NCBI GenBank assembly: GCA_900770345.1
Contig: CAAGKF010000020.1
Coordinates: 1-32,480 of the forward strand
DNA: 32,480 nucleotides
Direction of reading: 5' to 3'
From: Lachnospiraceae bacterium
GTDB taxonomy: Bacteria; Bacillota; Clostridia; Lachnospirales; Lachnospiraceae
Positions within the stretch are counted from its first letter, which is position 1; the number at the start of each line of letters is the position of its first letter. Position numbers and translations under genes: made by a program. The notes below the pieces were generated by a model. That model saw only the letters and a list, made by a program, of their open reading frames with translations, was not told where the DNA came from and did not search any database. Shown piece after piece: positions 14,569 to 22,289 of this stretch.

Positions 14569-16161
14569 CTACCCCTGAGCGATCTCCTTCACCAAGAGAA
14601 GCCTCTGCCCGCTCTTTACCTGATCATCAGCAAGTTCATTTGTGGAAATAATGGTTCCTGCCGTGGTGTGGAATCTTTTGGCAATGGACCACAGACTGTC
14701 GCCGGGCTGGACAATATAGCCCACGATCCCCGGAAGCTCCTGAAGCCGCTGCATATCCATGGGCTTTACGGAGGCGCCTGTGATAACCGGCTCCCGTACG
14801 GGCTGCAGTACCAGGAAATCCAGAGCAATGACTGCTTTGATTTCCACCATATCACCGCCTGTCATCACCGCCCCCAGCTGCTCCAGCCCGGCATCCAGCT
14901 GATACACGCTGTCCTCCCGTATTCCGGGGGCCTCTGCCGTACAGCGGAAGGGAACCTGCTCTGTCATAGACTGCACGGGAGAACGGTCATCACTGGTGAG
15001 ATACAGGAGAGTCACCTCCAGCACCCCTTCGATCTTCAGGCTGTCCTCGCCGATCTCCACTTCATCCAGACTGACAGTTCCCTCTGTATGACAGATCTGC
15101 AGCACCCGCTCTCCCTGGGGCAGTGAAAATTTCTCCGAAGCCTTTGCCCTGCACACATTTCTGGCAAGGATCTGATCAAAAGCAGCCTCTGCCTGAGTCA
15201 GTTCGATCTCCCGCATATTGGAATACATATCCTTCAGAAGCTCTACCTCCTGCTCATCATACAGCTTGATGTCCAGCTCCAGAACAGCATCCACATCCAT
15301 CTCCCGCATTTCCCCGTCATAATCCGGCTTTGCCTCAATATCCCTGTGCGCCAGCCGCACTGTCACCATAGGAATCAGTTCTTCCCTGACATCGCTCATC
15401 TCCATATCTCCGGAAAAGGGGATCGCCTCCTCCAGCCACTGCACCGGCATAGACTCATCCTCAGGACTGTAGATCACAAACACAGTCAGCTCTCCTTCCA
15501 GACGCAGGCACCCGTCCAGAGGCTTTGCAGACACATCCCGCAGCCTCATTTCCCGCCAGAGAAGCCGCCCGATATTAGGCTTTCCTCCTGTCAGGCTCAG
15601 CTCTTCCTTGATCCGGTAGGTATCCTTGCGGCGCACAGCAATGGCAGCGGCATTCACCTTTCTTTTCAGCGTCTCCACCTGTACCGGCCCCTCTCCCGCT
15701 CCCGCGGCAAGTCCCTCACTTTCCTGAGCCACATCCACTGCCGCCTCCACGTCCCGCAGAGCCTCCACCCGCACCTGCAGCGTCACGATAGCCTGAACTC
15801 CCAGCTTTCGTGAGTGGATCATATCTGTATTCAGGTCCTCCAGCATCCACGTCACACCGATATAATCTTTTTCCTCCAGCCCCGGGACATTGACTGACTC
15901 CTCAAAGGGAATCGTTCCGCCCAGAGTCTGCAGTCCTCCCTGCTCTCTCCGGTACAGGACCTGAAATTCCAGCCGTCCCTTCACATTCACCTTTCCGCCC
16001 TGATTTTTTACCGTTTCCATCTGGATCTCCCCCGTATCCAGCATCACCTGTTCCATATCATCCATGGTGTCCGGCACAATAAAATCATCATCCAGAGTGA
16101 TCTGGGTGGTCACGTTCCCCTTCCATTGGTTCATATGTATCTGCTTCTTTACCAATTCCAT
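14569..16161 (-). CDS. sipL: SipL-like spore morphogenesis protein (SPOCS/DUF3794 repeats plus LysM)
   Basis: A 530-aa protein with the domain plan of Clostridioides difficile SipL, the SpoIVA partner needed for spore coat assembly around the forespore. Three DUF3794/SPOCS-type units are visible: near the N-terminus (VKGRLEFQVLYR...IPFEESVNVPG), in the middle (LEGELTVFVIYS...IPFSG) and later (IEGVLEVTLLYLTSDDRSPVQSMTEQVPFR). A C-terminal LysM domain (YIVQPGDSLWSIAKRFHTTAGTIISTNEL) follows. There is no signal peptide, as expected for a mother-cell protein. I chose the ATG at 16161 because CAGGTG lies just upstream; the frame is open further to 16182. It implies that the host forms endospores. 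No sigma-E promoter was convincingly identified. Confidence 0.88.
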   Translation of the reverse strand: MELVKKQIHMNQWKGNVTTQITLDDDFIVPDTMDDMEQVMLDTGEIQMETVKNQGGKVNVKGRLEFQVLYRREQGGLQTLGGTIPFEESVNVPGLEEKDYIGVTWMLEDLNTDMIHSRKLGVQAIVTLQVRVEALRDVEAAVDVAQESEGLAAGAGEGPVQVETLKRKVNAAAIAVRRKDTYRIKEELSLTGGKPNIGRLLWREMRLRDVSAKPLDGCLRLEGELTVFVIYSPEDESMPVQWLEEAIPFSGDMEMSDVREELIPMVTVRLAHRDIEAKPDYDGEMREMDVDAVLELDIKLYDEQEVELLKDMYSNMREIELTQAEAAFDQILARNVCRAKASEKFSLPQGERVLQICHTEGTVSLDEVEIGEDSLKIEGVLEVTLLYLTSDDRSPVQSMTEQVPFRCTAEAPGIREDSVYQLDAGLEQLGAVMTGGDMVEIKAVIALDFLVLQPVREPVITGASVKPMDMQRLQELPGIVGYIVQPGDSLWSIAKRFHTTAGTIISTNELADDQVKSGQRLLLVKEIAQG

Positions 16162-16217
16162 AAAAACACCTGCCATCCTCATAGTCTTTTAGAAAATCTA
16201 TGCGGATGACAGGCTGT

Positions 16218-17069
16218 TTATTCGTAGTGGTCCATAAAATGATGGCGCTGCCCCTTCTGTACATATCCCAGGCAGGCATCCAGATTTATATTTTCCACGC
16301 TCTTCATAATATTGGAATCAATGAAGGGACTGTTTTTCCGGAGCTTCCTTATCAGCTCCTTCATCTCCTGCCTCTTGGAGGTATGAACAATATCAGCCGC
16401 ATCTGCTGCCTGCTCCTTTGCGGTCTGTTCCGTAAAACGGCAGGCGCACTGTAGAAAATGAAGGCTGTTGTACTCTTTCCAGGCCAGAATATCCTCTTCC
16501 TTTACAAAATACAGAGGACGGATCAGCTCCATACCCTCAAAATTCGTGCTGTGAAGCTTGGGCATCATGGTATTGATCTGACCGCCGTAGAGGATCCCCA
16601 TCAGTATAGTCTCTATCACATCATCAAAATGATGCCCCAGAGCGATCTTGTTGCATCCCAGTTCCTTTGCATGAGAATACAGGTAGCCCCTGCGCATCCG
16701 GGCACAGAGATAACAGGGGGACTGATCCACATCCACCACGATATCGAAAATATCGGAGTCAAAAATACGGACAGGAATATTCATAAGAGCGGCATTTTCC
16801 TCGATCAGGCGGCGATTGTCCGGATGATAACCCGGATCCATTACAATAAATTCCAGTTCGAAATCCGTATCGCTCTGACGTTTCATCTGCTGCATGCATT
16901 TTGCCAGAAGCATGGAATCCTTTCCGCCGGAAATACACACCGCCACCCTGTCTTTGTCCTGTATCATCCTGTATTCCTGAAGTCCCCTGACAAAGGGGCG
17001 CCAGATGGTCTTTCGGAACTGCTTGATAATGCTTCGCTCAATATTTACGTAGGGTGCTTCCTGCTTCAT
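16218..17069 (-). CDS. PP-loop ATPase, TtcA-like tRNA 2-thiocytidine family
   Basis: A 283-aa adenylating enzyme of the TtcA/TtuA group, which activates tRNA for sulfur transfer. It has the PP-loop SGGKDSMLLA, a CYLCARMRRG motif (CxxC) that typically binds an Fe-S cluster, and the ALGHHFDDVIETILMGILYGGQINTMMPKL segment characteristic of the family. A further Cys pair, CAC, appears at about residue 207. The C-terminus (KGQRHHFMDHY) is not diagnostic. It starts six bases after cysE on the same strand, so sulfur assimilation and tRNA thiolation may be co-transcribed. Exact tRNA target is unproven, so I give no symbol. Confidence 0.85.
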   Translation of the reverse strand: MKQEAPYVNIERSIIKQFRKTIWRPFVRGLQEYRMIQDKDRVAVCISGGKDSMLLAKCMQQMKRQSDTDFELEFIVMDPGYHPDNRRLIEENAALMNIPVRIFDSDIFDIVVDVDQSPCYLCARMRRGYLYSHAKELGCNKIALGHHFDDVIETILMGILYGGQINTMMPKLHSTNFEGMELIRPLYFVKEEDILAWKEYNSLHFLQCACRFTEQTAKEQAADAADIVHTSKRQEMKELIRKLRKNSPFIDSNIMKSVENINLDACLGYVQKGQRHHFMDHYE

Positions 17070-17075
17070 TATTTT

Positions 17076-17762
17076 TTAACTCTCCTCTTTTGCAGATCCC
17101 TTCCTGCTTTGCGCCAGTTCTTCCCGAAGACGGGCGATCTCAATTCCCATATCGGCCATTTCCTGCTTCATACCGGCAATCTGGCGCTTCATCTCCTCAT
17201 ATTCTTCCAGAGTCATCGTCTCCTTCTGACGCGGAATAGCCACACCATCCTTCTTAACCGGCCGGGCCGGGATCCCTACTGCCGTCACATTGTCCTCCAG
17301 CGGCTTTAACAGCACCGCATTGGCAGCGATGGAGCAGTTATCACCCACCTCAAAGGCTCCCAGGATCTTGGCGCCTGCGCCCACCATCACATTGTTTCCC
17401 AAAGTGGGATGACGTTTTCCCTTCTGGGTACCCACTCCTCCCAGAGTCACGCCCTGATAGATTGTACAGTTGTCACCTACCACAGCCGTCTCACCGATCA
17501 CAACGCCGCTGCCGTGATCAATCAGAATACCGTGACCCAGCTGAGCGCCCGGATGAATCTCGATCAGCGTAAAAAAACGGGCGATCTGTGATATCAGACG
17601 GGCAATAAAAAACATTTTATGACAATAGAACCAGTGAGCAAAACGGTGCCAGATGAGCGCGTGAACTCCCTGATACAAAAGCAGGACCTCCAATGCATTG
17701 CGGGCAGCGGGGTCCCTCTCCTGAACTGCCTTCACATCAAGCCAAATATCCCTGAATATCAT
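17076..17762 (-). CDS. cysE: Serine O-acetyltransferase
   Basis: Transfers acetyl from acetyl-CoA to L-serine, the first step of cysteine synthesis. The 228-aa protein has the short N-terminal helical part (RDPAARNALEVLLLYQGVHALIWHRFAHW), then the left-handed beta-helix hexapeptide repeats with the catalytic HGSGVVIGE segment and the TLGGVGTQKGKRHPTLGNNV loop. A highly charged 45-residue tail (EEYEEMKRQIAGMKQEMADM...) probably forms a coiled coil. I chose the ATG at 17762 because the protein family begins near MIFRDIW. The frame is open to 17828 through sequence that looks like promoter (a TATACT at 17796-17801). It is followed by the TtcA-like gene. Confidence 0.93.
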   Translation of the reverse strand: MIFRDIWLDVKAVQERDPAARNALEVLLLYQGVHALIWHRFAHWFYCHKMFFIARLISQIARFFTLIEIHPGAQLGHGILIDHGSGVVIGETAVVGDNCTIYQGVTLGGVGTQKGKRHPTLGNNVMVGAGAKILGAFEVGDNCSIAANAVLLKPLEDNVTAVGIPARPVKKDGVAIPRQKETMTLEEYEEMKRQIAGMKQEMADMGIEIARLREELAQSRKGSAKEES

Positions 17763-17831
17763 ATCTATATCGACCTTTCTTACATAGTATCGTATAGTAT
17801 AACATATGACATTCATTTTAAAAAGCATTTT

Positions 17832-18323
17832 TTATCGGAATACCACCGGCTCCTCCAGATATTCCGTCCGGATCACGATATAGGGGAATGACTGCTGACT
17901 GCCTGCATTTTCCCCTTTCTCCGGTCCTTTTAACTCCGTGCTTATGACAATGGAATTGTCTGTCAGATACAGCTCCCTGACGCAGATACTGTAGCCGCCC
18001 GTAGGCTGAGCGCCGTATCCCACAGCAATATAAAGATTTTTCTCATCACTGTATGTAAGCTTAAAGGGCTGAGTCTGCTTTTCCCCGATCAGCCTCTTTA
18101 GTTCCTCCGGCACCTCCATTTCTCCGGCTACCGTAAACTCCAGGTCACGGATCTTCCCGTCCCCGCTTTCAGAGGCACTGCAGGCGGCAAGAAAGCTCAG
18201 AGCCAGGCTCAGTACCAGACACAAAGCCGGAATCCGCCGCTCCCAAAGTCTCCGGCAGCGGCCAGAATCCCGACGACGGCCCGCCGCAGCCCCGATGCCG
18301 TTTCTTTTCAGCAACCAGTTCAT
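17832..18323 (-). CDS. PrcB C-terminal domain lipoprotein
   Basis: A protein of up to 163 aa. A hydrophobic segment ends in the lipobox FLAAC (about residue 48), preceded by an unusually long, Arg-rich N-terminus. The mature part resembles the PrcB_C domain of protease-complex subunits: NLYIAVGYGAQPTGGYSICVRELYLTDNSIVISTELKGP, then PYIVIRTEYLEEPVVF. Its role is unknown beyond a surface location. The ribosome site GGGAGG for the ATG at 18323 is also the 3' arm of the ilvE terminator (separate entry). A later start is possible and would remove the Arg-rich part. Confidence 0.72.
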   Translation of the reverse strand: MNWLLKRNGIGAAAGRRRDSGRCRRLWERRIPALCLVLSLALSFLAACSASESGDGKIRDLEFTVAGEMEVPEELKRLIGEKQTQPFKLTYSDEKNLYIAVGYGAQPTGGYSICVRELYLTDNSIVISTELKGPEKGENAGSQQSFPYIVIRTEYLEEPVVFR

Positions 18324-18324
18324 A

Positions 18325-18381
18325 AAATCAAAAACCTCCCGGAATACATGATACGATCACTATCAATATATTCCGGAAGGT
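18325..18381 (-). terminator. Terminator after ilvE, overlapping the next gene's ribosome site
   Basis: On the minus strand ACCTTCCGGAATA (18381-18369) pairs with TATTCCGGGAGGT (18346-18334) with one mismatch. An inner GATA/TATC pair extends it, and TTTTTGATTTT follows. The GGGAGG inside the 3' arm is the Shine-Dalgarno of the PrcB-domain gene. Confidence 0.75.
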
Positions 18382-18410
18382 CTCATTTATGTTTTCAGTT
18401 TTCAGCCGTA

Positions 18411-19436
18411 TTAAACGATCTTGCGGATCCAGCCCTCAGGAGCTTCAATCCTGCCCATCTGAATACCGGTCAGCGTATCATACAGCTTCTTGGTAACAGG
18501 TCCCATTTCGGTCATACCGCTGGGGAAGCAGATCTCGTTTCCGTGATCTACTACCTTACCCACAGGTGAGATCACTGCTGCGGTGCCGCACAGACCGCAC
18601 TCTGCAAAGTCCTTCAGCTCCTCTAATTTAACAGGTCTGTGGCTAACCTTTAAGCCCAGATAATGCTCCGCCACATAGATCAGAGAACGTCTTGTGATGG
18701 ATGGCAGGATAGAATCAGACTTCGGAGTAACTACCTCGCCGTCCTTGGTCACAAACAGGAAGTTGGCGCCGCCTGTCTCCTCCACATAGGTTCTTGTGGC
18801 AGGATCCAGGAACATATTTTCATCATAGCCTGCCGCATGAGCAGTAACATTTGCGTGAAGGCTCATCGCATAGTTCAGTCCGGCTTTTACATGACCTGTT
18901 CCGTGAGGAGCCGCACGGTCAAAATCGCTGACACACAGGGTCAGAGGCTTTGCGCCGCCCTTGAAATACGGTCCTACCGGCGTACAGAACATTCTGAACT
19001 GATACTCCTGAGAAGGCTTAACCCCAATAACCGGGCCGGATGCGAACATATAAGGACGGATATACAGGGTAGCGCCGCTGCCGTAGGGCGGAACCCAGGC
19101 TGCATTCGCCTTAACCACCTGGTCAACCGCCTCCAGGAAACGCTCCTTCGGGAAAGCCGGCATTTCCAGTCTGGACGCGGAATCTGCCATACGCTCCGCA
19201 TTCAGGTCCGGACGGAAGGTAACGATGCTGCCGTCCTCTGTCGTATATGCCTTCAGACCCTCAAATACCTCCTGGCAGTACTGCAGGATACCCGCGCACT
19301 CATTGATCACCACGTTAGAATCAGAGGTCAGTCTGCCCTCTCCCCATGCACCATCTTTATAATCAGCTACATAACGCATATCGGTAGGCATATAGCTGAA
19401 TCCTATATTTCCCCAGTCCAAATCTTTCTTTTCCAT
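18411..19436 (-). CDS. ilvE: Branched-chain amino acid aminotransferase
   Basis: A PLP enzyme (341 aa) that interconverts leucine, isoleucine and valine with their keto acids. It is of the longer, BCAT type-II form. The catalytic Lys is in GTGHVKAGLNYAMS, with FDRAAPHGTGH just before it and YVEETGGANFLFV after it, which binds the PLP phosphate. GLCGTAAVISPVG is the other family landmark. I chose the ATG at 19436 because GGAGGAATTAATT places the site correctly; the ATG at 19451 lies inside that site. A consensus promoter gives a leader of only about 50 nt, so T-box control is unlikely. Confidence 0.95.
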   Translation of the reverse strand: MEKKDLDWGNIGFSYMPTDMRYVADYKDGAWGEGRLTSDSNVVINECAGILQYCQEVFEGLKAYTTEDGSIVTFRPDLNAERMADSASRLEMPAFPKERFLEAVDQVVKANAAWVPPYGSGATLYIRPYMFASGPVIGVKPSQEYQFRMFCTPVGPYFKGGAKPLTLCVSDFDRAAPHGTGHVKAGLNYAMSLHANVTAHAAGYDENMFLDPATRTYVEETGGANFLFVTKDGEVVTPKSDSILPSITRRSLIYVAEHYLGLKVSHRPVKLEELKDFAECGLCGTAAVISPVGKVVDHGNEICFPSGMTEMGPVTKKLYDTLTGIQMGRIEAPEGWIRKIV

Positions 19437-19494
19437 AATTAATTCCTCCATTCAGCTTGAAGTAAAAAGATATTTAAAATATATTTTGATGACA

Positions 19495-19523
19495 ATTATA
19501 ATCTTATTATTCCTTAAAATCAA
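19495..19523 (-). promoter_or_regulatory. ilvE promoter
   Basis: On the minus strand, -35 TTGATT (19523-19518) and -10 TATAAT (19500-19495) are separated by 17 bases. Start predicted near 19488. Confidence 0.75.
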
Positions 19524-19615
19524 TGAAAACCTTTCGATTTAATATACAATTCATGCATATCTTCTATAACCTGAGCAGACCGGGCAGTTATATGGATCCG
19601 CTTTGCAACAATCCT

Positions 19616-19664
19616 TTGACACCTTCCCCCCGTCATGTTACATTTATCTTAAAGTATCTTAAAG
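19616..19664 (+). promoter_or_regulatory. Promoter of the TetR gene with a tandem repeat at its start
   Basis: A perfect -35 TTGACA (19616-19621) is followed after 17 bases by -10 TACATT (19639-19644). Directly after come two perfect copies of TATCTTAAAG (19645-19654 and 19655-19664), where a repressor could block the start. Confidence 0.6.
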
Positions 19665-19690
19665 CAGATCAGATACAGGAGGAAGGCCAT

Positions 19691-20275
19691 ATGTCCAAGA
19701 AAAACGCAAGAAATACAAGAGGAAAAATTGTCAATGCCGCCTGGAAGCTCTTTTATGAACAGGGCTACGAGGATACTACCGTGGAGGAGATCATTGAGCT
19801 TTCCCAAACCTCCAAGGGCTCCTTCTACCACTATTTCGACGGAAAAGACGCTCTTCTCAGTACCTTAAGCAGCTTGTTTGATGATAAATATGAGGAGCTG
19901 ACCAAAGAGCTGCAGCCGGAAATGGCAGCCATGGATCAGCTTCTCTTTCTCAACCGTGAACTGTTCGGCATGATCGAAAACAGTATTTCCATGGACCTGC
20001 TTGCCAGACTCCTGTCCACCCAGCTGACCACAAGCGGAGAAAAGCACCTGCTTGATCACAACCGCACCTATTACAAGCTGCTGCGCAGGATCATTGCACG
20101 CGGCCAGTCGGAGGGACAGTTAAACAGTTCCTTAAGTGTCAGCGAGATGGTCAAGCTTTACGCTCTGACAGAGCGGGCCCTGATGTATGACTGGTGTCTC
20201 TGCGGCGGAGAATACTCTCTGCGTCAGTACAGCGCAACGGTCCTTCCGGGAATGCTGAGCAGTTTTCTGCCCTGA
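19691..20275 (+). CDS. TetR/AcrR family transcriptional regulator
   Basis: A 194-aa regulator. The N-terminal helix-turn-helix is clear: RGKIVNAAWKLFYEQGYEDTTVEEIIELSQTSKGSFYHYFDGKDALLSTLS. The remaining helical domain should bind an unknown ligand and make the dimer. I chose the ATG at 19691 because AGGAGG sits just upstream and the family begins near here; the frame is open from 19523 through promoter sequence. It lies between ilvE (divergent) and putP (same direction, about 230 bases on, with its own promoter). It may repress itself through the TATCTTAAAG pair. Whether it controls ilvE or putP is open. Confidence 0.92.
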   Translation: MSKKNARNTRGKIVNAAWKLFYEQGYEDTTVEEIIELSQTSKGSFYHYFDGKDALLSTLSSLFDDKYEELTKELQPEMAAMDQLLFLNRELFGMIENSISMDLLARLLSTQLTTSGEKHLLDHNRTYYKLLRRIIARGQSEGQLNSSLSVSEMVKLYALTERALMYDWCLCGGEYSLRQYSATVLPGMLSSFLP

Positions 20276-20284
20276 AAAGTTCCC

Positions 20285-20315
20285 GGGGACCTCTGTCCCC
20301 CATTCGCTTTTCTTT
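20285..20315 (+). terminator. Terminator after the TetR gene
   Basis: GGGGAC (20285-20290) pairs with GTCCCC (20295-20300) around CTCT, then a T-rich tail (CATTCGCTTTTCTTT). It begins 10 bases past the stop codon. Confidence 0.55.
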
Positions 20316-20449
20316 ATAAAATATTTTAAGCTTGATTTTTGTACTCTGTTTATTCTGTTTATCGTACAGTCAGTTTTCCTTATATTTCTATGTTTTATAT
20401 CTGTTACTTTAAATTATAGTACGGTATTTAGTCTGTACTTCGTTCTGTA

Positions 20450-20478
20450 TTGTGTTCTGTTTTTCTGCGTGCTATAAT
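20450..20478 (+). promoter_or_regulatory. putP promoter
   Basis: -35 TTGTGT (20450-20455), a 17-base spacer and a perfect -10 TATAAT (20473-20478) lie about 30 bases upstream of the putP start codon. Confidence 0.7.
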
Positions 20479-20508
20479 GTGCTCATTATGTTTCTGAGGA
20501 GGTTAATT

Positions 20509-22044
20509 ATGAGTACAGGACAAATCGGAATCCTTCTGGCCATCATAGCTTATCTGATCATGATGGTCTACGTGGGATTTTATTTCAGCAAATCAGGTGA
20601 CGGACATTCCACCGACCAGTTTTACCTTGGCGGACGCAAGCTTGGCCCTCTGGTAACGGCCATGAGCGCCGAAGCTTCTGACATGAGCAGCTGGCTCCTT
20701 ATGGGCCTGCCGGGCGTTGCCTATCTGACAGGTATCGCGGACGCCGGCTGGACTGCCATCGGACTGGCAGCCGGCACCTACTTAAACTGGCTGATCGTTG
20801 CCAGAAGACTGCGCAGATACTCCATTACCTGCAATGCCATTACAATTCCCGACTTTTTTTCCAAACGCTACCGCGATCAGAAGAATATCCTTATGTGCAT
20901 CGCAGCTATTATCATCCTGATATTCTTCATCCCCTACACGGCTTCCGGCTTTAAAGCAGTAGGCACTCTGTTCAGCAGTCTGTTCGGAGTCAGCTACCAC
21001 GCGTCCATGATCATCGGCGCTGCCGTTATCGTAGGCTATACCGTAATGGGCGGCTTCATGGCGGTTTCCACCACAGACCTGATCCAGAGCATCGTTATGA
21101 CCATTGCCCTGATCATTATTGTTTTCTTCGGCGTAAACGTAGCAGGAGGCTGGGACGCAGTGGCTGACAACGCCCGCTCCCTGGCAGGCTATCTGAGCAT
21201 GACACAGATCCACAATCGCGCTGACAACACAGCTTCCCCTTACGGCTTTATTACCATTCTTTCCACCCTGGCCTGGGGACTGGGATATTTCGGAATGCCC
21301 CACATCCTGCTTCGATTCATGGCCATTGAAGACGAAAACAAGCTGAAGCTCTCCCGCCGCATCGCCTCTGTCTGGGTAGTGATTTCCATGTTTGTGGCTA
21401 TCCTGATCGGCATCATCGGCTACGGTGCTTCCGTTGCAGGCGCTATCCCCGTGTTTACCACCAGCTCCGAATCCGAGACTGTCATCATCAGCCTGTCCGG
21501 TCTTCTCGGAACCCACGGCTTCCTGTTTTCCATTATTGCCGGCATTGTTCTGGCAGGTATCCTGGCATGTACCATGTCCACGGCTGACTCCCAGCTTCTG
21601 ACTGCAGCCTCCGGCGTATCCCAGAACCTGATGCAGGACTATCTGAAGATTAAAATGGATGCCAAAGCCTCCATGCTGGCTGCCCGCCTTACAGTAGCAG
21701 CCATCGCTCTGGTAGCGATCATCCTGGCCTGGAATCCCGACAGCTCCGTATTTACCATTGTTTCCTTCGCCTGGGCAGGCTTCGGCGCAGCCTTCGGACC
21801 GGTTATGCTGTTCGCTCTCTTCTGGAAGCGCAGCAACCTTCAGGGCGCTGTGGCCGGAATGGTTGCCGGCGGCGTTATGGTATTTGTATGGAAATATATG
21901 GTTCGTCCTCTGGGAGGGGCATGGAACATCTACGAGCTGCTTCCCGCATTTATCGTTGCTTCCATCGCCATCGTTGTGGTGTCCCTGGCAACCGCAGCTC
22001 CTTCAAAAGAAATCTGTGATGAATTTGATTCCATTGGGAGATAG
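20509..22044 (+). CDS. putP: Sodium/proline symporter
   Basis: A sodium:solute symporter (SSS family, 511 aa) for proline uptake. The family landmarks are present: YFSKSGDGHSTDQFYLGGRKLGPLVTAMSAEASDMSSWLLMGLPG near the N-terminus, FSKRYRDQ, GGFMAVSTTDLIQSIVM, and GILACTMSTADSQLLTAASGVSQNL with the sodium-site Ser/Thr cluster in the later helices. About 12-13 hydrophobic segments are seen. I chose the ATG at 20509 because GAGGAGG lies seven bases before it. It stands alone between two terminators with its own promoter. Related SSS members carry other amino acids, but the motifs favour proline. Confidence 0.93.
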   Translation: MSTGQIGILLAIIAYLIMMVYVGFYFSKSGDGHSTDQFYLGGRKLGPLVTAMSAEASDMSSWLLMGLPGVAYLTGIADAGWTAIGLAAGTYLNWLIVARRLRRYSITCNAITIPDFFSKRYRDQKNILMCIAAIIILIFFIPYTASGFKAVGTLFSSLFGVSYHASMIIGAAVIVGYTVMGGFMAVSTTDLIQSIVMTIALIIIVFFGVNVAGGWDAVADNARSLAGYLSMTQIHNRADNTASPYGFITILSTLAWGLGYFGMPHILLRFMAIEDENKLKLSRRIASVWVVISMFVAILIGIIGYGASVAGAIPVFTTSSESETVIISLSGLLGTHGFLFSIIAGIVLAGILACTMSTADSQLLTAASGVSQNLMQDYLKIKMDAKASMLAARLTVAAIALVAIILAWNPDSSVFTIVSFAWAGFGAAFGPVMLFALFWKRSNLQGAVAGMVAGGVMVFVWKYMVRPLGGAWNIYELLPAFIVASIAIVVVSLATAAPSKEICDEFDSIGR

Positions 22045-22243
22045 GCTGTCCTTCAGCCATTCATATTTCGTTCAAAAATTATTCAAAAACCTTTTACACA
22101 ATGAACATTTTTTCTTCATGATTGCTTTCTATACTTTAATCATAGAAAATATGTTTCACCTAAAAGGCTTACAAGATTTTTTTCATAATACTCGAGCTGG
22201 TAAGCAATTATCAGCTCTCCTCCCTTTTAATAATACTTTTTCC

Positions 22244-22279
22244 AAAAAACGTACCATCAATCGCGATGGTACGTTTTTT
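22244..22279. terminator. Bidirectional terminator between putP and alsT
   Basis: A perfect 15-base inverted repeat: AAAAAACGTACCATC (22244-22258) and GATGGTACGTTTTTT (22265-22279) around AATCGC. It lies between convergent genes. The remaining gap 22045-22243 is AT-rich and I see no gene in it. Confidence 0.92.
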
Positions 22280-22289
22280 CAGCTCTTTT

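Noticed and set aside
19437..19494. T-box or other amino-acid riboswitch for ilvE
   Set aside because: The predicted leader is only about 50 nt, and I see no specifier or T-box motif.
20782..21516. A 244-codon frame antisense to putP
   Set aside because: Polar shadow of a membrane protein gene, no start signals.
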